Of a stretch of 64,000 bases of DNA, positions 58,633 to 64,000 are shown piece by piece. Source of the DNA: Ptiloglossa arizonensis (Eukaryota > Arthropoda > Insecta > Hymenoptera > Colletidae); assembly GCF_051014685.1 (NCBI RefSeq), contig NW_027478402.1, positions 496,001 through 560,000 on the forward strand, read 5' to 3'. A program made the translations under genes and the position numbers. Within the stretch, counting starts at the first letter, position 1. Every line of letters starts with the position of its first letter. Below the pieces are notes generated by a model that had not been told where the DNA came from, ran no database searches, and saw only the letters and a list, made by a program, of their open reading frames with translations.

Positions 58633-61287
58633 TAAGCGTTTGGAGCAGCAGAATTGCGAAAAATTTTTTGCCTTCTCAACCATTTCTTGGCTTCAAACTC
58701 CCATATCTCGCGAACGGATTGACCTAACCCAAAAATTCCTACTGCATCTGAAAGTAGAAACTCGCCCGATTACAGCGGTGTGTGTATTTTTTCCCTAGGC
58801 CATTCTGGTTAAGCGTTTGGAGCAGCAGAATTGCGAAAAATTTTTTGCCTTCTCAACCATTTCTTGGCTTCAAACTCCCATATCTCGCGAACGGATTGTC
58901 CTAACCCAAAAATTCCTGTTGCATCTGAAAGTAGAAACTTGCCCGATTACAACGGTATGTGTATTTTCTCCCAAGGCCATTCTGGTTAAGCGTTTGGAGC
59001 AGCAGAAGTGCGAAAAATTTGTTGTCTTGTCAACCATTTCTTAGCTTCAAAGTCCCATATCTCGCGAACGGATTGACCTAACCCAAAAATTCCTACTGCA
59101 TCTGAAAGTAGAATCTCGCCCGATTACAACGGTATGTGTAGTTTTTCCCTAGGCCATTCTAGTTAAGCGTTTGGAGCAGCAGAATTGCGAAAAATTTTTT
59201 GCCTTCTAAACCATTTCTTGGCTTCAAACTCCCATATCTCGCGAACGGATTGACCTAACCCAAAAATTCCTATTGAGTCTGAAAGTAGAAACTCGCCCGA
59301 TTACAACGGTATGTGAATTTTTTCCCTAGGCCATTCTGGTTAAGCGTTTGGAGCAGCAGAAGTGCGAAAAATTTGTTGTCTTCTAAACCATTTCTTGGCT
59401 TCAAACTCCCATATCTCGCGAACGGATTGACCTAACCCAAAAATTCCTATTGAGTCTGAAAGTAGAAACTCGCCCGATTACAACGGTATGTGAATTTTTT
59501 CCCTAGGCCATTCTGGTTAAGCGTTTGGAGCAGCAGAAGTGCGAAAAATTTGTTGTCTTCTGAACCATTTCTTGGCTTCAAACTCCCATATCTCGCGAAC
59601 GGATTGAGCTAACCCAAAAATTCCTGTTGCATCTGAAAGTAGAAACTCGCCCGATTACAACGGTGTGTGTATTTTCTCCCAAGGCCATTCTGGTTAAGCG
59701 TTTGGAGCAGCAGAAGTGCGAAAAATTTGTTGTCTTCTCAACCATTTCTTTGCTTCAAACTCCCATATCTCGCGAACGGATTGACCTAACCCAAAAATTC
59801 CTGTTGCGTCTGAAAGTAGAAACTCGCCCGATTACAACGGTATGTGTATTTTTTCCCAAGGCCATTCTGGTTAAGCGTTTGGAACAGCAGAATTGCGAAA
59901 AATTTGTTGTCTTCTCAACCATTTCTTTGCTTCAAACGCCCATATCTCGCGAACGGATTGACCTAACCCAAAAATTCCTGTAGCGTCTGAAAGTAGAAAC
60001 TCGCCCGATTACAACGGTATGTGTATTTTTTCCCTAGGCCATTCTGGTTAAGGGTTTGGAGCAGCAGAATTGCGGAAAATTTTTTGCCTTCCCAACCATT
60101 TCTTGGCTTCAGACTCCCATATCTCGCGAACGGATTGACCTAACCCAAAAGTTCCTGTTGCGTCTGAAAGTAGAAACTCGCCCGATTACGAAGGTATGTG
60201 TATTTTTTCCCTAGGCCGTTCTGGTTAAGCGTTAGGAGCAGCAGAATTGCGAAAAATTTTTTGCCTTCTCAACCATTTCTTGGCTTCAAACTCCCATATC
60301 TCGGGAACGGATTGACCTAACCCAAAAATTCCTACTGCATCTGAAAGTAGAAACCCGCCCGATTACAACGGTTTGTGTATTTTTTCCCTAGGCCATTCTG
60401 GTTAAACGTTTGGAGCAGCAGAATTGCGAAAAATCTTTTGCCTTCTCAACCATTTCTTGGCTTCAAACTCCCATATCTCGCGAACGGATTGACCTAACCC
60501 AAAAATTCCTACTGCATCTGAAAGTAGAAACTCGCCCGATTACAGCGGTGTGTGTATTTTTTCCCTAGGCCATTCTGGTTAAGCGTTTGGAGCAGCAGAA
60601 TTGCGAAAAATTTTTTGCCTTCTCAACCATTTCTTGGCTTCAAACTCCCATATCTCGCGAACGGATTGTCCTAACCCAAAAATTCCTGTTGCATCTGAAA
60701 GTAGAAACTTGCCCGATTACAACGGTATGTGTATTTTCTCCCAAGGCCATTCTGGTTAAGCGTTTGGAGCAGCAGAAGTGCGAAAAATTTGTTGTCTTGT
60801 CAACCATTTCTTAGCTTCAAAGTCCCATATCTCGCGAACGGATTGACCTAACCCAAAAATTCCTACTGCATCTGAAAGTAGAATCTCGCCCGATTACAAC
60901 GGTATGTGTAGTTTTTCCCTAGGCCATTCTAGTTAAGCGTTTGGAGCAGCAGAATTGCGAAAAATTTGTTGTCTTCCCAACCATTTCTTGGCTTCAGACT
61001 CCCATATCTCGCGAACGGATTGACCAAACCCAAAAGTTCCTGTTGCGTCCGAAAGTAGAAACTCTCCCGATTACAAGGGTATGTGTATTTTTTCCCTAGG
61101 CCATTCTGGTTAAGCGTTAGGAGCAGCGGAATTGCGAAAAATTTTTTGCCTTCTCAACCATTTCTTGGCTTCAAACTCCCATATCTCGCGAACGGATTGA
61201 CCCAACCCAAAAATTCCTATTGCGTCTGAAAGTAGAAACTGGCCCGATTACGAAGGTATGTGTATTTTTTCCCTAGGCCATTCTGGT
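57748..61287. repeat. Type B higher-order repeat, 10 monomers (1,770 bp), two copies
   Basis: Copy 1 is 57,748-59,517 and copy 2 is 59,518-61,287, exactly 10 x 177. The first eight monomers show about three differences: CTGTAAG at 58,571 against CTGAAAG, TTAAGCG against TTAAACG near 60,403, and ATTTTTTG against ATCTTTTG near 60,434. The last two monomers differ in class: ATTGAGTCTG type in copy 1, TTCAGACTCC and GCAGCGGAATTG type in copy 2. This unit overlaps the 8-mer copy. Confidence 0.88.
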
Positions 61288-62703
61288 TAAGCGTTAGGAG
61301 CAGCAGAATTGCGAAAAATTTTTTGCCTTCTCAACCATTTCTTGGCTTCAAACTCCCATATCTCGCGAACGGATTGACCTAACCCAAAAATTCCTATTGA
61401 GTCTGAAAGTAGAAACTCGCCCGATTACAACGGTATGTGAATTTTTTCCCTAGGCCATTCTGGTTAAGCGTTTGGAGCAGCAGAAGTGCGAAAAATTTGT
61501 TGTCTTCTCAACCATTTCTTTGCTTCAAACTCCCATATCTCGCGAACGGATTGACCTAACCCAAATATTCCTGTTGCGTCTGAAAGTAGAAACTCGCCCG
61601 GTTACAACGGTATGTGTATTTTTTCCCAAGGCCATTCTGGTTAAGCGTTTGGAGCAGCAGAAATGCGAAAAATTTGTTGTCTTCTCAACCATTTCTTTGC
61701 TTCAAACGCCCATATCTCGCGAACGGATTGACCTAACCCAAAAATTCCTGTAGCGTCTGAAAGTAGAAACTCGCCCGATTACAACGGTATGTGTATTTTT
61801 TCCCTAGGCCATTCTGGTTAAGGGTTTGGAGCAGCAGAATTGCGGAAAATTTTTTGCCTTCCCAACCATTTCTTGGCTTCAGACTTCCATATCTCGCGAA
61901 CGGATTGACCTAACCCAAAAGTTCCTGTTGCGTCTGAAAGTAGAAACTCGCCCGATTACGAAGGTATGTGTATTTTTTCCCTAGGCTGTTCTGGTTAAGC
62001 GTTAGGAGCAGCAGAATTGCGAAAAATTTTTTGCCCTCTCAAACATTTCTTTGCTTCAAACTCCCATATCTCGCGAACGGATTGACCTAACCCAAAAATT
62101 CCTACTGCATCTGAAAGTATAAACTCGCCCGATTACAGCGGTATGTGTATTTTTTCCCTAGGCCATTCTGGTTAAGCGTTTGGAGCAGCAGAATTGCGAA
62201 AAATTTTTTGCCTTCTCAACCATTTCTTGGATTCAAACTCCCATATCTCGGGAACGGATTGACCTAACCCAAAAATTCCTACTGCATCTGAAAGTATAAA
62301 CTCGCCCGATTACAGCGGTATGTGTATTTTTTCCCTAGGCCATTCTGGTTAAGCGTTTGAAGCAGCAGAAGTGCCAAAAAATTGTTGTCTTCTCAACCAT
62401 TTCTTAGCTTCAGACTCCCATATCTCGCGAACGGATTGACCTAACCCAAAAATTCCTACTGCATCTGAAAGTAGAAACTCGCCCGATTACGGCGGTATGT
62501 GTATTTTTTCCCTACGCAGTTCTGGTTAAGCGTTTGGAGCAGCAGAATTGCGAAAAATTTTTTGCCTTCCCAACCATTTCTTGGCTTCAAACTCCCATAT
62601 CTCGCGGACGGATTGACCTAGCCCAAAAATTCCTATTGCATCTGAAAGTAGAAACTCGCCCGATTACAACGGTGTGTGTATTTTTTCACTAGGCCATTCT
62701 GGT

Positions 62704-63409
62704 TAAGCGTTTGAAGCAGCAGAAGTGCGAAAAATTTGTTGTCTTCTCAACCATTTCTTAGCTTCAAACTCCCATATCTCGCGAACGGATTGACCACACC
62801 CAAAAATTCCTGCTGCGTCTGAATGTAGAAACTCGCCCGATTACAACGGTATGTGTATTTTATCCCTAGGCTGTTCTGGTTAAGCGTTTGGGGCAGCAGA
62901 AGTGCGAAAAATTTGTTGCCTTCTCAACCGTTTCTTAGCTTCCAGCTCCCATATCTCGCGAACGGATTGACCAAACCCAAAAATTTCTATTACATATGAA
63001 AGTAGAAGCTCGCCCGATTACAACGACATGTGTATTTTTCCCTAGGCCATTCTGGTTAAGCGTTTGGAGCAGCAGAAGTGCGAAAAATTTGTTGTTTTCT
63101 CAACCACATCTTAGCTTCAAACTCCCACATCTCGCGAACGGATTGACCAAACCCAAAAATTCCTACTGCATCTGAAAGTAGAGACTCGCCCGATTACAAC
63201 TGTATGTGTATTTTTTCCCTAGGCCATTCTGGTTAAGCGTTTGGAGCAGCAGAAGTGCGAAAAATTTGTTGCCTTCTCAAGCAGTTCTTAGCTTCAAACT
63301 CCCATATCTCGCGAACGGATTAACCACACCCAAAAATTCCTGCTGCGTCTGAATGTAGAAACTCGCCCGATTACAACGGTATGTGTCTTTTATCCTAGGC
63401 TGTTCTGGT
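62704..63409. repeat. Type A island of four monomers inside type B sequence
   Basis: Four type A monomers (GACCACACCC with TTTTATCC; GGGGCAGC with CTTCCAGCTCC and CATATGAAAG; GTTTTCTCAACCACATC; GCCTTCTCAAGCAG) interrupt the B run. The order resembles 14,312-14,800. One base is lost at about 63,395 (TATCCTAGG for TATCCCTAGG). Confidence 0.85.
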
Positions 63410-63745
63410 TAAGCGTTTGGGGCAGCAGAAGTGCGAAAAATTTGTTGCCTTCTCAACCATTTCTTGGCTTCAAACTCCCATATCTCGGGAACGGATTGAC
63501 CTAACCCAAAAATTCCTACTGCATCTGAAAGTAGAAACCCGCCCGATTACAACGGTTTGTGTATTTTTTCCTAGGCCATTCTGGTTAAGCGTTTGGAGCA
63601 GCAGAATTGCGAAAAATTTTTTGCCTTCTCAACCATTTCTTGGCTTCAAACTCCCGTATCTCGCGAACGGATTGACCTAACCCAAAAATTCCTACTGCAT
63701 CTGAAAGTAGAAACTCGCCCGATTACAGCGGTATGTGTATTTTTT
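63390..63745. other. Small cluster of homopolymer indels near the window end
   Basis: One C is lost at about 63,395 and another at about 63,571 (TTTTTTCCTAGG), and there is an extra T at about 63,741 (a seven-T run). Unedited copies have CCC and five or six T. Sequencing error is the simplest reading. Confidence 0.55.
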
Positions 63746-64000
63746 TCCCTAGGCCATTCTGGTTAAGCGTTTGGAGCAGCAGAATTGCGAAAAATTTTTT
63801 GCCTTCTCAACCATTTCTTGGCTTCAAACTCCCATATCTCGCGAACGGACTGACCTAACCCAAAAATTCCTATTGCATCTGAAAGTAGAAACTCGCCCGA
63901 TTACAGCGGTACGTGTATTTTTTCCCTAGGCCATTCTGGTTAAGCGTTTCGAGCAGCAGAATTGCGAAAAATTTTTTGCCTTCTCAACCATTTCTTGGCT
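63410..64000. repeat. Type B satellite continuing past the window edge
   Basis: The first monomer is an A/B hybrid (GGGGCAGCAG left part, TTGGCTTC/TCTCGGGAAC right part). It is followed by B monomers with CAGCGG. The window ends mid-monomer at TTGGCT, so the array continues. Confidence 0.88.

Larger units (their letters stand above)
54569..62703. repeat. Near-pure type B run, 46 monomers
   Basis: All monomers carry GACCTAACCC or close variants (GACCCAACCC, GAGCTAACCC, GTCCTAACCC), apart from GACCAAACCC in three TTCCCAACC-class monomers (about 55,890, 57,303 and 61,022). The length is 8,135 bp, which is 46 x 177 minus 7; a T loss at about 54,604, a 5-bp loss at about 54,629 and a one-base loss near 56,560 account for the difference. 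Distinct classes include CTTGTCAACC/AAAGTCCC, CTTCCCAACC/TTCAGACTCC, GCAGCGGAATTG/AACTGGCCC, ATTGAGTCTG/GTGAATT and AAACGCCC/TGTAGCG. The first monomers repeat the five-monomer module order before new classes begin near 55,630. Confidence 0.9.
1..64000. repeat. Satellite DNA array, 176-177 bp monomer, about 362 tandem copies
   Basis: Every stretch of the window is a copy of the same monomer, recognisable by ordered landmarks: TAAGCGTTTGGAGCAGCAG, GCGAAAAATTTGTTG, CTTCTCAACCATTTCTT, TTCAAACTCCCA, TCTCGCGAACGGATTGACC, CCAAAAATTCCT, TCTGAAAGTAGAAACTCGCC, GATTACAACGGTATGTG, a T-run, CCCTAGGCCATTCTGG. Starts step by 176 or 177 (for example 1, 177, 354, 531). All copies run in the same direction; I found no inversion, gap, transposon or unique sequence. 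Length variation comes mainly from a run of 5 or 6 T before CCCTAGG. The unit length is close to a nucleosome plus linker. Known biology: such arrays are typical of eukaryotic centromeric or pericentromeric heterochromatin. Chromosomal location and species are unknown. Both edges cut through the array. Confidence 0.97.

Noticed and set aside
1..64000. CRISPR array
   Set aside because: The repeat is tandem at 176-177 bp with no unique spacers; variation is spread along the whole monomer.
1..64000. Transposon, retroelement or SINE insertion
   Set aside because: I found no terminal repeats, poly-A tail, target-site duplication or non-satellite segment. The monomer has no clear RNA polymerase III A or B box.
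1..64000. tRNA, rRNA or other RNA gene
   Set aside because: No cloverleaf or rRNA-like conserved segment was recognised in the monomer on either strand.
1..64000. A gene-encoded novel defence, metabolic or regulatory system
   Set aside because: There is no coding capacity beyond repeat read-through anywhere in the window.

Overview
The whole 64,000-base window is one uninterrupted head-to-tail satellite DNA array. The repeat unit is 176-177 bp (about 42% G+C by my hand count of one monomer), and about 362 units fit in the window, all in the same orientation. I see no unique sequence, transposon, RNA gene, CRISPR array or credible protein gene. The window opens at a monomer boundary (as I phase it, at TAAGCG) and ends mid-monomer, so the array continues past both edges. 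This is the architecture of eukaryotic centromeric or other constitutive heterochromatin. The species cannot be read from the sequence. CpG is not depleted (about 8 per monomer, close to random expectation), which leans towards a genome with little CpG methylation such as many insects and other invertebrates; that is inference only.

Two monomer subfamilies are visible. Type A carries GACCAAACCC, GACCAAAACC or GACCACACCC near monomer position 88, mostly TTAGCTTC at position 55, and varies between 175 and 177 bp through a T-run. Type B carries GACCTAACCC, often TTGGCTTC or TTTGCTTC, and is almost strictly 177 bp. Type A dominates 1-54,568. Type B forms an 885-bp five-monomer module at 15,195, 26,321, 38,676, 43,799 and 52,279, and a nearly pure 46-monomer run at 54,569-62,703.

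Layered on this is a nested higher-order repeat (HOR) structure: a 5-mer of about 882 bp (12,547-14,664), a 15-mer of 2,651 bp (1,770-7,071), a 17-mer of 3,001 bp (7,460-12,546), a 15-mer of 2,649 bp that looks identical in both copies (15,940-21,237), a 14-mer of 2,471 bp (33,040-37,981), a 29-mer of about 5,123 bp (25,243-30,365; 37,598-42,720; 42,721-47,250) and 8- and 10-mers of 1,416 and 1,770 bp (55,802-61,287). Copies of an HOR are about 99.7-100% identical by eye, whereas neighbouring monomers differ visibly. This is the signature of recent unequal exchange or amplification. Several chimeric monomers mark the exchange points.

Within the monomer the most suggestive elements are a minus-strand CENP-B-box-like motif (7 of 9 canonical core positions), a short hairpin whose stem shows some compensatory variation, and a splice-donor/acceptor-like pair. 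Clusters of single-base deletions at 53,720-54,660, 27,620-28,290 and 63,390-63,745 look like consensus errors rather than biology. I found no gene-encoded biological system; the interest lies in the satellite's organisation and its candidate motifs.
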